A DNA stretch of 64,000 nucleotides from Isoperla grammatica (Eukaryota > Arthropoda > Insecta > Plecoptera > Perlodidae): NCBI GenBank assembly GCA_945910005.1, contig OX246748.1, positions 16,161,368 to 16,225,367 on the forward strand. Direction: 5' to 3'. Under the pieces are notes generated by a model. The model saw nothing but the letters and a program-made list of their open reading frames with translations. It had not been told where the DNA came from and made no database searches. The position numbers and the translations under genes were made by a program. Shown here one piece after another: positions 1 through 11,637 of the stretch. The number at the start of each line of letters is the position of its first letter. The stretch's first letter is position 1.

Positions 1-69
1 GACACTCACCTAGGCTGAGGAAGGCACAGGGAGGCAAGAGAGAAAGACACTCACCTAGGCTGAGGAAGG
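1..69 (-). repeat. 45-bp tandem duplication covering the exon end and 5' splice site
   Basis: Bases 1-24 and 46-69 are identical (gacactcacctaggctgag and the following four bases) and lie 45 bp apart. Each copy contains the last 15 bases of the neuroligin-like exon plus the GTGAGT donor. On the minus strand the exon therefore meets donor 1 at 49-54 and, 45 nt further, an identical donor 2 at 4-9. The 45 nt between them are open in the exon frame (15 codons, no stop). The copy also brings in a pyrimidine-rich run ending CCTCAG. Confidence 0.75.
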
Positions 70-170
70 TCTGGTTGTTGACGTCATACTCAGGCCAGTC
101 AATGTCGTATTGCCTCCAGTCCCTCGGTCCCTGACTGAGGAAGGCGGAGCGTCGCGGTGCGTTGGGGTTC
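55..170 (-). CDS. Internal exon of a neuroligin-like / type-B carboxylesterase-family protein (partial)
   Basis: Read on the minus strand, 116 nt are open in one frame and encode a segment starting NPNAP and ending WPEYDVNNQTFLSLG. In the carboxylesterase/cholinesterase-like fold, including the non-catalytic synaptic adhesion proteins called neuroligins, a (T)G(N/D)PN motif is followed about 20 residues later by a WPxYD motif and then by a Y/F-L-x-x-G motif, shortly before the end of the extracellular domain. All three are visible here. The exon is bounded by the acceptor ttttcccgtcag (intron side, about 171-182) and the donor CCTAG|GTGAGT (49-54). The first base completes a codon begun in the previous exon (GG|G or similar would give GNPN), and the last base begins a new codon. 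The catalytic region lies outside this exon, so enzyme versus adhesion role cannot be decided. The long acidic/aromatic linker before WPEYD favours a neuroligin. No partner exon was found with confidence in the window. Confidence 0.6.
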
Positions 171-203
171 CTGACGGGAAAACACGAAGGGGCAATTAGA
201 CAT

Positions 204-511
204 GCGGTACTAAAGACTTCACTTTTCACTCAACTAGCTTAAAAACTCTGTTAATATTTTTTATGATTCGCAATTTTTATGCGGTATTTAAGACTTCACT
301 TTTCCCTCAACTAGCTTAAAAACTGTGTTAGTAATTTTTATGATTCGCAATTTTTATGCGGTATTTAAGACTTCACTTTTCCCTCAACTAGCTTAAAAAC
401 TCTGTTAATATTTTTTATGATTCGCAATTTTTATGCGGTATTTAAGACTTCACTTTTCCCTCAACTAGCTTTAAAACTGTGTTAATATTTTTTATGATTC
501 GCAATGTTTAT
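204..511. repeat. 77-bp tandem repeat, four copies
   Basis: The word gcggtatttaagacttcac recurs at 204 (as gcggtactaaag), 281, 358 and 435, an exact 77-bp period. Copies differ by single bases (for example ttaatatttttt versus ttagtaattttt). The array lies in the intron just upstream of the neuroligin-like exon. It is AT-rich and has no coding content. Confidence 0.9.
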
Positions 512-842
512 GCTTTTAGTATGTATTTATAACTTAATTCAGACTTTACTATTTTAAAATGGAGTTTTAGCTCATTTTACTTCCAAACGGATATTTTTAT
601 GCAATTGATATCTCCGTTATACTTTTATTTTGTAAGGGTTAAATTTAAAACAACTACATTTTTTATAATCTTTATTTGTCAGAATGAGCTGACGCTCTTT
701 ACATTGACAGATACTACTACCACTACTACTAGACTAAACTAAACTAATCTTAACCAAAGTAAAAAAAAAAAAAAAAACAATAGTAAATTAGTAATGACCT
801 AATGGGATGCAAAGTAATCTTAATTTACTTGCCCATGCATAC
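512..842. other. AT-rich non-coding stretch
   Basis: No ORF, TIR or tRNA-like box is recognisable. The stretch contains a short (TAC)n run near 713-730 and a poly-A run of about 15 at 762-776. Confidence 0.6.
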
Positions 843-845
843 TTA

Positions 846-992
846 GGTTGGAATTCATAGTCGGCCCCTACACCTAGGGGCACCCATTGTTGCTATGGAT
901 TTGTTTTGTTTATGGGAAATAACATGGAAACAACTGTTACCTTGGTAACAATGGGCGCCCCTAGGTGTAGGGGCCGACTATGAATTCCAACC
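846..992 (+). mobile_element. 147-bp palindromic MITE, copy 1
   Basis: Two arms of about 46 bp (starting ggttggaattcatagtcggc) are inverted repeats with one mismatch, around a loop of about 55 bp. TTA flanks the element on both sides (843-845 and 993-995), which would fit a 3-bp target duplication of the PIF/Harbinger type. A second copy of identical length in the reverse orientation lies at 56554-56700. The element has no coding capacity and would depend on a transposase elsewhere. Confidence 0.85.
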
Positions 993-995
993 TTA

Positions 996-1952
996 GAACT
1001 GAGAAGTTGCTATAGGCGCTATTTACTATAGACGCAAGAATAGTCGTCAGTTCCCTTGGAATAGCCTTTTCTCCTTCGAAACATTTTTGTGTATATTAAA
1101 CTAAGTGACTACATTCAGTGGAAGTAAGTCTCTCTTTTAATATTGATGTCAGCTTTGAGATAATATGAAGAGTTCGTCTCAAAGATATTTCAATTCGTTT
1201 AGCAAAATATTTCCATGTGTTATTCATATATTTTAAAACATATTTAAATTCTTTTAATAAAAATAACATTCAAAACAGAGAACATTTCGTTCTCAAAGCT
1301 AATGTGATCACCGTTTTCAGTTTTCTAAAATATGCGTAACATACTAAAGTTTAACTTCGAAATTGAAACACATGACCTTTGAAAGTGCCAACATTATTTT
1401 GTTCTTATTTTTTCAGCCGCCAATACTGGCAATATAGTACTAGAGTAATAGAGCAAGACTCTTCACGTAGGTATTACAAAAATATTCAACATTCATAGCG
1501 ACATTACTAGTAAAAAAACAAATATAATCCTATAAATAGCCTATATAACCATTGTAAAAAAAATCAGTCCACACAATATGACCCCTTTGTCATATTCTGT
1601 ATGAATGCATTGCTCATTACATATTCTTGTTCGGTGCTGCCCCTGGTGGGCGAACCTCGCAGCTCGTTACAGACAATGGTGCTAATAGGACCTTGAGCCA
1701 TCAATCACGTGCACTGTCATGGGGATCCCCGCACACATATTCAGAACGTGTGCACGTGTTTATAAAAGTGACAAAATATCAGCCTGATGATGCCACCGAA
1801 ATGTCGCGTGAAAAACACCTCGTGGAGGATGCGAGTACTGAAAAAGACGTCGAAACGCTGCGAGCTCATAATCACTTTCTAATGGAGACAGACGATAGGG
1901 GTTGGGGGGGGGGGTCGCACTTCGTACGCACCCACAGACGAGACCGCATCTC
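996..1952. other. Non-coding stretch before the assembly gap
   Basis: Nothing recognisable. The open frame running into the gap depends on unknown bases and has no family resemblance. A G-run lies at 1905-1914 just before the gap, a plausible cause of the assembly break. Confidence 0.5.
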
Positions 1953-2152
1953 NNNNNNNNNNNNNNNNNNNNNNNNNNNNNNNNNNNNNNNNNNNNNNNN
2001 NNNNNNNNNNNNNNNNNNNNNNNNNNNNNNNNNNNNNNNNNNNNNNNNNNNNNNNNNNNNNNNNNNNNNNNNNNNNNNNNNNNNNNNNNNNNNNNNNNNN
2101 NNNNNNNNNNNNNNNNNNNNNNNNNNNNNNNNNNNNNNNNNNNNNNNNNNNN
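1953..2152. other. Assembly gap (200 N)
   Basis: Exactly 200 undetermined bases, which suggests a fixed-size placeholder; the true length is unknown. Confidence 0.99.
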
Positions 2153-3149
2153 ATCCTTTCAGCGTATTTAACTTTTCATACTCTAGCTTTTTCTCCATGT
2201 ATTAAGCTTTGTTATAATAATTGTATTTATTACCTACAGATTAAAGAGGGTATGGGCATGGCCATAACTCTACACTGGCCATCCTGCCATGTCATAAGAC
2301 AGGAAAATGATAAATTGAATTTAATTGAGTGGTTTATTGTACACAGACTTTATATAAGCGTTCAGTTCGTATTCTTCATGTTCATTCATTCTATCTAAAT
2401 TGTCTCTCAAAGACAATACAGATGTTTCGTTTAAACTGTCCCATGGGAATCGTTAGAACTAGCCATATACAGCTTTTAGCTTCAATAAACTTGAACATTC
2501 TCATTTTAAGATTACGCTCAAATGTACAAGAGACAAGATATAAACTCGAGAAATAAAATGCATATTATGATGCAATTAAACAGCAATAAACAAGAACACA
2601 CAACACGCATATCCTAATTACGTTGTCTAAGCGCAGCATCAGATATGCAGGAAAAGTTTAGGTGGAAGAAAAGATGGTAAGATTTTAATAACAAATAAAA
2701 AAATCTCTTACCACAAAACTACCTGTTTATGATTTAGCATTATATTGTTACGATCTTGTTTAGCAAGTAATGACATGTTAGAGCTCTTTCTTTGCTAAGA
2801 ACACTTCCTTGTGCATTTTTACTCTAAAAATGGAAATGTTACACGAGCAAACTTCTAAGAAAATCAACTCTAGGCATTTGCATGTAAGCTTAAGAAGTCG
2901 CTTAACCATAGTGTATACCACAAACTAGTTTTATTATACATTCAAATTATTGTCGTAGTTTATTTGTACGTGATATTTAAGACTGGGTGTTGATTCAGCT
3001 TATTCATTTGATGAATATTTTACATTTCACAGCAGCATCGTTTACACAGTTGATCGGTGAGACATTTCAATTAAGACGTGTCCCAGTCAAAAGTATTTTC
3101 CCAACGTCATTAGAACTTTCATAATTAGGTTAACATAACAATGTTTCGT
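2153..3149. other. Non-coding, nothing recognised
   Basis: AT-rich sequence with only short, low-complexity open frames. No repeat shared with the rest of the window was noticed. Confidence 0.5.
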
Positions 3150-3390
3150 AGGAAACCTGCCCAGCGACATTTTATGTCCCTCTTCAGGAAACTAACTAGG
3201 TATTTAGGTATTTGGAAAAGCTGGGATGGAATATCCGAGGGCTTAACAGCATTCGCCTTGTGACTTTTAGGAAAACATAGGAAAAAATCTTCTGTCAGGG
3301 TTGTCGGTATCGGGTATCGAACGGGCGATCTCCCGAATTAGAGCTCCGTGTACTACGCTTTGAGCCATCAATATCTGTCTAGGTCACTAA
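3150..3390 (-). mobile_element. tRNA-derived SINE (family 2), degenerate full-length copy
   Basis: On the minus strand the head reads gatggctcaaagcgtagtac (A-box-like) followed by gatcgcccgttcgatacc (B-box-like), at about 3300-3380. It continues into ttttttcctatgttttccta and cacaaggcgaatgctg, the kind of non-tRNA tail seen in insect tRNA SINEs. The same head and related tail occur at 48325-48510, and partial heads at 8440-8545 and 24840-24930. Confidence 0.7.
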
Positions 3391-5847
3391 CGCACTATCC
3401 GAGCGGTAAATTACAGTCTAGTGAATTGTATGTTCATAATATGTTCACCTACCTTGCAGAACACCATATATCGGTCTGTTAATTGTCCCAAAAGAAAATC
3501 AAACTATGTCATCCTATACAGATTTAATGCTATTTGTTATGAATGGTTTTTATTCCAATACATATTTCCACTTTGCACATGTTCCTTATTAGGTGTGAAA
3601 GATGTCCAAATACATCACATTACAAATGGTAATTAAAAACATCTGAGAAACGGAAATTTTGATTGGAACAAAGGAACAATCATTAGAAAGAGAATTTAAT
3701 GCTCTATGGAAGGAAATATTTTGATATTTATTTGGGATAATTTAAAACAATTTTTTAAGCAATTTTATCAGACTGAAATCGGGAATTTCGCACGCTAGGT
3801 GAACAAACAGTTTTAATCGTATAAAATAGCATTAGTTAACGTTGTGATCACTCTTCTTTTATCACCATAAACTGTCTCCGTTTATCAACTCTTGACTGTT
3901 AAGTCTTCACGTGTTGTCACGGGCGGCCGCGACGCAGCTGCAGCGCTAGTGTCGCTCGTCGACCGTGAAATGAAGGTGTACTCGACATTCAACTTGGTTA
4001 TTCATTTCATGCGGTTGGTTTTCAATCTCAATTCCCTCTCGGCTGAGCTACCGGGACCGGCTATTGTGCTTGAGAGATCAATCGAGTGGTCCAAACATTC
4101 TAGCCTGCGTGTATGGTCAACACGCCTCCGACGTGCTTTTATAGTCGGTCTACGTGACGCGATGTTCCCAGGCGCCTTTGCGGTCAATCACGCGCACTCA
4201 TTTGCAGTTGGTGGCGGCCATTTTGAACAAATATTACAAAATGGCAGAATTCTGAAAGTTTTTACCAATGGCTGGAAAAACGAACACAAAATGGCGTTTA
4301 TTCGAATAGAAACGAAAATTTACTGGCTGTTAGTTTAAAAAAGAAATGATGTAATTTTAAGAAAGGTATAAAACTTTAATGCAACCAACTCATCCCAATT
4401 AAAATCTTATAATAAACCTGAAGAGTATTTTTGTAATAAAGTATCAATATCACCAATTACTGGTAATTGGCAAACTAAGAGTATCTTTTTCAGAGAAAGA
4501 TGCAATTAAAAACTTTATAAATATTCGCTTGAACAAACTTATACAGGTAACAAAAATCATTCGTTACGTAAATTGGTTTTAAAATATGTTTGGAATCTTA
4601 CCGTAATATGCAAAATGAAATTTCTCACGAAATTGTGATACAACAATAAAAAGCAATATGGAATTATAACAATAATCTCTCACACATAATGGCTGAGAAA
4701 TTTCAGGAAAATAAATTTTGTTTTCGACCGTTTAGTATTTGAATAAAATGTACATTTGTTTTATGCTCCAATAAATTTACATAATCTTACACAAACAATT
4801 TCAATACTGAGCGAAACACTACACACAGTAAGTTTGCCGGTAATGTAGACACGTTACTCTATTAAATCAAAGACTTCGTTCTGACTACAAAAATATATCA
4901 ATTTCATATTATAGAAAATATTTGCATTCATAAAAGATTGCTAAAAATCTACATATAATTATGGGTTTGAGTCGTAATGAAGTAATCAATTTAATGAGGC
5001 AACGAATTTCACTAAGCGAATCTTTACGGATCTTGAAATACGTATGCGCTCGACGTGATCAAACCTCGTGATGTATTTTATATAATACCATTACTTCGGG
5101 AATGATCAATGTAAACGTCATGATTGTACTTTTGTTACGAATATTATCATACAATATAAATGTATTCACAAAAGACAATATTATGAATAGATACATATCA
5201 TTATATTAAAAAATAAACCATGAGATAAAACGCATCAGACATAAGTGGACATTAAGAAACCAAATTCACATTTACTTTTTGTGAATTCCAAACTGAATGT
5301 AACGCTGCCATGCACATATAAGCTAGATAGTTTAACAAAGGAATGTTTCTAACTCTCTTCAAACATTAGAATTTCCTCAAGAGAGTTTTCCACGTTATTA
5401 ACTTCAAATAATACGTTCCGCATTTTCGGTCATTTATTTTACACAATCCCTTTCGTTTCACATTTCCCGATTCGTATCACGTATTGTTACTGAAAACAAC
5501 ATCAGCCGAGACAAGAAGTTGCTCGCGTTCACAATGTCAAGTTTATCGGCCGAATGTCTGTACGCATGTAGGGTCTAATAACTTCCGGAAGACAAATAAA
5601 AATAACCCTTTCCTGCCGGAAAGAACGCTAGAAGTTGGGAGGAGGGGAAATTAGAGACGAGCCTTGTTAGGCTAGACGCCATGAAACGCGCCATTGAAGC
5701 AATCTCAAGTAGACCAGAGTGAGATACTGGGCTGGGCAAGAGAATGAGCCGGATAAAGTCCTTGCTCAGATAAAGGTGAAGCCAGAAGACTTCGAGTTAA
5801 TCCACGTATTGTTTTATAATGATGACGTGGAAGTCTTTATCGTGTAG
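3391..5847. other. Non-coding, with a locally GC/CpG-rich patch near 3900-4200
   Basis: An open frame of 148 codons (3892-4338, plus) and a 61-codon minus frame cross the CpG-rich patch. Neither shows a family motif or good splice sites, so I do not call a gene. The rest is AT-rich and featureless. A smaller GC-richer patch lies near 5500-5720. Confidence 0.45.
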
Positions 5848-6295
5848 CAGTGGCGTATGCAGGGGGGCTGGGGCGGCTGAGCCACCCCCCGAAATTTCAG
5901 CTTTAATTATACTCTGCAAGTCATACAAATTTGCGAAAAAAATTAAATAGATTTATGCGAGTATTTATCTATGAATTTCTCTATTTCCTTGGTCGGGAAA
6001 CACTGTGAATTTGTATGTGTTGTAAGAATAGTAATTTGTTATAATACTGAATGTTGAAATTATTTTGATATCGTATTTCGCGCCGTTGTAACCCGTATCC
6101 TGTTCGTCAAAGCACCGTACCTTCTTTTAAAACACATTATAACACTTCAAAATATGGATTTCAAGAAAATTACCTGCGGCGCTATTGTGGGAGACATCAC
6201 TTCCACCCCCTATTGTTCTGTTTTTGAGCACCATTTTACAGTTATCTTCTACTCTGGGCAGCCCTTTCCGAAATATATTCCTTCGTACGCCACTG
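5848..6295 (+). mobile_element. hAT-type MITE, 448 bp
   Basis: Left end cagtggcgtatgcagg and right end cgtacgccactg form a terminal inverted repeat (CAGTGGCGTAYG) of a common non-autonomous hAT type. The flanking 8-mers tcgtgtag (5840-5847) and ttgtttag (6296-6303) agree at 6 of 8 positions, as expected for an old 8-bp hAT target duplication. A GC-rich hairpin (ggggctggggcggctgagcc) lies just inside the left end. No transposase frame is present. Confidence 0.8.
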
Positions 6296-7240
6296 TTGTT
6301 TAGTTAGACTAAAGTCTTAACACGAGTTTTCCGGTTGTCGCGGAGCGTTGTTTCTTCAATTGAGAAATAATTTTCGATCGATTTAAATTGTCTACTTCTA
6401 TGTTCTTCGTTTTTATTTTACTTCAATAGCTTTGTAAATCTGAATTCTGTTCTTTATTTCGTATATTCCTTAGGTCATCCCATTTTAGGTTCCAGTTATT
6501 TGTTTTACATTATTTTACCGGTTGTATTATCATTTAATATGTTTATATATATAGTTTTTAGTTACCTAATTTTAATATGAGTTATGTAAGTCACTCCTTG
6601 TGCTAGGAGCTTTTTTCTTTTCTAATAACAATTTAATAAAATAAATAATGCATTGTGACCGGTGCCCGCTTTGCAGACTTTAGTGCATATCTTGTATCAT
6701 TTCTTTACTTCGTCATCTTTTCTCTTCAAGCATTCACATTCTTCATCTATATATACGTGCCGGCCCTCTTCGTCACCTAAATACCCCCCCCCCCCCCCTC
6801 CCATCCCCCCAACAGGATTGCCCTTATGACGACCCCGGCAATGTGTGATGGATCTGATTCGTTCAACGCTATATTATTATAACCTAGACGTAAATTGCGT
6901 CGTTCAACAAAACCATAATAATCGCAATATTGTTATTTAGCTAAATTGATGTACAATTAATTACATTGACTAGTTTTGCTCCGCGCCGGCGGCCGACAGG
7001 ATGATTTAGGGGGGTGGGGGGGGGGGGGGGTGACTACTATAACAGTAACAGTAACGCTTATATCGGGGCACACATTGTGCCGGGGAACACGTTGCGCTAT
7101 CTATGAAAACAATTGTGTACTTAAGAGCTACAAAGCTGTCAGTGTATTCCGTAACGCTAACAGGCTCACATACTAACACCGGGTGACACTGCATCGTTGG
7201 AGATTGCATGTATGCAACGTTTAAACGTGGGAGGGCCTTT
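6296..7240. other. Non-coding with homopolymer tracts
   Basis: Contains a C-run near 6784-6798 and a G-run near 7010-7030. A frame across the G-run is composition-driven. No gene or element recognised. Confidence 0.5.
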
Positions 7241-8180
7241 TAACGTTTACATTTTGTCAGTAGGGGGCATGAAAACAACTATAGACAGACAGACGACGTA
7301 ATAACATTGCACGTTAATCTGGCATCCTTCAAGACAGACGTTGTGTCAGTAGGTGGCATGAAAACCACTATAGACAGACGTTGTGTCAGTAGGTGGCCTG
7401 AAAACCACTATAGACAGACAGACGATGTAATAACATTGCACGTTAATCTGGCATCCTTCAAGACACACGTTGTGTCAGTAGGTGGCATGAAAACCACTAT
7501 AGACAGACGTTGTGTCAGTAGGTGGCCTGAAAACCACTATAGACAGACAGACGATGTAATAACATTGCACGTTAATCTGGCATCCTTCAAGACACACGTT
7601 GTGTCAGTAGGTGGCATGAAAACCACTATAGACAGACGTTGTGTCAGTAGGTGGCATGAAAACCACTATAGACAGACAGACGATGTAATAACATTGCACG
7701 TTAATCTGGCATCGTCCAAGACACACGTTGTGTCAGTAGGTGGCATGAAAACCACTATAGACAGACAGACGATGTAATAACATTGCACGTTAATCTGGCA
7801 TCGTCCAAGACACACGTTGTGTCAGTAGGTGGCATGAAAACCACTATAGACAGACGTTGTGTCAGTAGGTGGCATGAAAACCACTATAGACAGACGTTGT
7901 GTCAGTAGGTGGCATGAAAACCACTATAGACAGACGTTGTGTCAGTAGGTGGCATGAAAACCACTATATACAGACGTTGTGTCAGTAGGTGGCATGAAAA
8001 CCACTATATACAGACGTTGTGTCAGTAGGTGGATGAAAACCACTATATACAGACGTTGTGTCAGTAGGTGGCATGAAAACCACTATAGACAGACGTTGTG
8101 TCAGTAGGTGGCATGAAAACCACTATAGACAGACGACGTAATAACATTGCACGTTAATCTGGCATCCTTCAAGACAGACG
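7241..8180. repeat. Composite minisatellite: 40-bp unit inside a 129-bp higher-order unit
   Basis: The 40-bp unit (gtcagtaggtggcatgaaaa plus ccactatagacagacgttgt) repeats singly from about 7820 to 8100. In the left part, two such units plus a 49-bp segment (cattgcacgttaatctggca and neighbours) form a 129-bp unit with starts at 7304, 7433, 7562 and 7691, then 89 bp to 7780. The 49-bp segment returns once at 8144. Because 129 is a multiple of 3, a 156-codon frame stays open across part of it; this is a repeat effect. Confidence 0.9.
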
Positions 8181-8439
8181 CTGGGATTAGGATCTCTCAT
8201 CTTGTCAACGTCTCAGATAATACAATTGAAATATAATCAGAGCTTATGTTGAATGTATCGAGACGACATCGGAGACAGTTATTGTCTCTGACTGAAGGAT
8301 GCTCTCCTATCAGAAGGAAACCAGCAGTGTTTCCACTGACACTTGCGACTCACAACACCCTACAACTACATGTAATAAACTTATATAACCTTAAATAAAG
8401 TGTTATGATAAACTAAAATATATGTACTGTTAGCATACA
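8181..8439. other. Non-coding flank of the minisatellite
   Basis: Nothing recognised. Confidence 0.5.
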
Positions 8440-8545
8440 GTGGTTACCGATAGAGATTGGTCAATGCGTAGCACACAAGATTCTAAATCGAGAGATCGCC
8501 GGTTCGAACCAGTTACCGGCAATCTTGACTTATGTTCTTTCCGGA
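8440..8545 (+). mobile_element. tRNA-derived SINE head (family 2), truncated
   Basis: Shares gattggtcaatgcgtagcac (A-box region) and gagagatcgccggttcgaac (B-box region) with the heads at 3300-3380 (minus) and 48330-48390. The 3' tail is diverged or truncated. It does not fold as a proper tRNA. Confidence 0.55.
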
Positions 8546-11399
8546 CTCAAATAAAAATGAGTTATGTATGTTTATTGTGTTTTAGCACCAAATCTTCATT
8601 ATTTTTAATCAAAAATACTTCAAATTTTCAACCTTAAAGTGTGTACGCCGTCTTTATTTGTAAATTGTTAATATACTTTAAATTTAAGTATTTCTAGGGG
8701 GCTAATGCTCGAATACCATACCACATTGTAACCAATCAATACGTACATACTGCATACTACATACGTTATCGCTTTGATTAGAATAAGACTTGCCAGACAA
8801 AACTAGGAAAGTACTTTTAATCAAATTTTTCGTGTAAATGCAAAGTAAAGACAAACATTAACTAACAGCTTACAGTAATTATTGAACTTTGAGACTGAAG
8901 TTAATTTAGTGTGTCACCTGAAAGAGCTTGTAGACTCTTTCACTAATATAGACGATAAGGTATTAAATGAGTCACTTTTAGTTATAACTAATTATCCTCT
9001 GTTCTCTTTTTTATATAACTCACTAACTGTTTTGGTTGTAAACAAATAAAATTTAATGGAGACCTGTGTTCAATATTTTAACCGATTCCAGTAATTACGA
9101 TATCAATTTTGAAATTCAAAACAATTTCTTTTGATGTTTGATGACCTTCACGAGAATTGTAGTGTGTGAACCTACTCGTGACGCTACGTTTGTTAGTGAA
9201 GTCTTGGGGCAATGATTTACATACATATCTCTGACAAACACAACATTACTCTATAGAATACACTCATGTGAATAAAATTAACTTGAAGTAGGGGGTTTTA
9301 AAATGCTTTCCTCAAAATTATAACCGGCGAAATATGTTAATATTTCTAATGGAATATTCGGCTTGAACATTTGCTACTCTTCACATATTAAACAAACAAG
9401 TACAATCCACTTCAGGGTCGAAATACACTGCAGCCCAGAGGGGCGTGTCATAATCTATAAACTCATGTGAGTTAAGTCCACTAGCTGTGAACTTAGCGAC
9501 GCGAACAAGAGAATATAACTCGTAGGTTTCCAGTGATGGGTGAGGAAATAAGAGGGTTAGTGAACGAGTCAATAATTCAACAGATTAGTCCCAGTGGGCT
9601 CTTTATGGAAACACTTTTACTCACCCCTCCAAGGACGAACGGTCAATAACGACTACGATTTCAAAAATCTGTGTGGTGTAGTGGGGTTTGGGGGGGTGGG
9701 GGAAGGGGAAGGCCGCTTACAAAATTGTACCCTAAGGGCACCGCTCTTTAATCAGGCTATGCACACGTACCAAATACATATGTGTATAGATGATTTCAAG
9801 CATGGATTAGTGTATCTATGCTGCGAAATCGAAAATTTCATAGTATTACAGAATGCGAGAGTAAGAAAAAGCTCGAGTGTCCCTTCGATGTTAGATATTG
9901 GTAATTGACAAATAATAATAGTCGTTTGTTTTACAAGTTATTGCTATAAACGTGTCATTTGTTATGGAACTGAAACATCTACAACAGTTTTACTTTATTG
10001 TTTAAAGACCAAGACCAAGACCTTGAGTAAGTGCTAGACATGAAATACTTTTACATAAATATGTCGTTTAAGAAGAAATTACAATAAAATTATTGTGTCG
10101 ACCTTATATAACATAATTTAGAACAAACGTAATTTCAACTTTCTTAATTATTCGCATATGCATAATTGCTCTTTATAATGTTCATTGTACGGATCTTTAA
10201 TAAAAAAAACTGCTAGAATCCGTTGTTTATAATACTAAAAACAGTTCTAATTCAAACACAAAGTAAAACTTAAAAGGTTGCAAGTAAGTGGCAAGGAGAA
10301 ACAAGCTCACATCACATACACCAAAGACACCGAACCAAGTCTGCAACATTGTCTGCATCACGTTTGCCTTCTGTACCTTAATAATTTACCACATTTCCTC
10401 ATTAAGTGGTTTATGCACTTTACGAGTGAGTATATCACAATGTTTTCTGCGTAGCATAATATTCACAAACACACGTGGTATATCTTTTCGTTAGTTCACT
10501 AAAGAACATTTTAAATTAGTCGGGCTGCTCATTTTTCTTACCGTAAAACAAACAAATTCGTAATTAAAACTTATTAACGTTTTTTTTTGTTGCTCTAGAA
10601 ATACTCTCGTTTATGTATACTAGTTTATTAACGGTCCAAAAGTGACGTAAAAGTATCATAAATAAAATATTTACATGAGATATGGGTGTAAAACATTACG
10701 TCATAACGTATTTTTTTATGAAAATTCCCATTGAAGAGTGCGAAGACGTTAAAATCTACTTGTTTTATACGGCCGAAGAGAGCAAGGAGTTTTACAGCCA
10801 CCCGGTTGTGTGTATAACAAAGAAAAATGCTTACAGCGAGTCGTGAAAGCGTTAAGACGCTCGGAATTGCGGTCGCAATAAAAATTATGGGTGTTAAGAA
10901 CGTTGAAATCCCCGACGAAAAATAGATGTCGATTTACCAAAAGTTTTCTGGGTGTTTTACAAAGCGACCTCGCGAACATATTTATCAGGGTAAATGGTCT
11001 GAATCTAACAGTTGCCCACTCGCGAACTTTAACTTTTGAAAGTCGTTGCTTCTATACTCCCACCCCCTCCGCCCTTTACGCCTTGCACGACATACAACCA
11101 CCATTCTCAATAACTTTCGCCGTGCATATATTATCTGCACCAATATGCTACACAAATAGCGAGTAGAAGTTGAACATTGTAGGGTTCACCTAAATATGAG
11201 CGGTCTTCAATCAGTCTTGAAATTTGTTGATATAACTGCACAGTTAGCAGGACGGAGATTTTACATTTGGCATAACAAACGTTACAAATGATTTTAGCTT
11301 TTATATTTGTGTCCTTTTGGTGGAGGTGCCGTTCTGGATTCAAATAATTCTATTATACGGGCAGAAAGCTAAACTTAGTTATACAATAAAACAAATTAA
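8546..11399. other. Non-coding, nothing recognised
   Basis: AT-rich. A GC-richer patch at 9400-9720 contains a G-rich run (about 9686-9710). Short open frames show no family motif, splice structure or biased composition. Confidence 0.5.
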
Positions 11400-11637
11400 T
11401 AAATTCACATTTAGAGTCTACCCACTCAGTAACTAAACTGATTTGCAGTGGAGGACTTTAATTTAAAGTGACTAAACCAACCCTGTATGCTTCGAACACC
11501 ATCGACGAGTGAGCGATAGTAACTAATCAAAGATCGATATTTCAAATACGAAACATATGAATCAGTGATTGGACAGTGCGGATACCCGCGGATAAATGCC
11601 AGAAACAAAAAGTCTGATTCAGAACAACTTTGAATTA
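11400..11637 (-). mobile_element. SINE family 1 body, 5'-truncated copy
   Basis: Minus-strand copy of a body shared with 31346-31614, 38107-38275, 59470-59557 and 60600-60860. Diagnostic words are catatgtttcgtatttgaaa, gatcgatctttgattgg-like runs, cagggttggtttag and gagtgggtagactctaaatg. The tRNA-like head seen at 60436-60510 is missing here. Confidence 0.8.

Noticed and set aside
1627..2205. 192-codon frame across the gap
   Set aside because: Most of its length is undetermined bases, and the defined ends show no family resemblance.
3892..4338. 148-codon frame in a GC-rich patch
   Set aside because: No domain, no splice structure, an overlapping minus frame, and CpG-rich composition that lowers stop frequency.
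7241..8180. CRISPR-like regular repeats (also considered at 17898-18380, 29799-30350 and 46594-47335)
   Set aside because: The intervals between repeats are not unique spacers but parts of the repeated unit, and the genome is eukaryotic.
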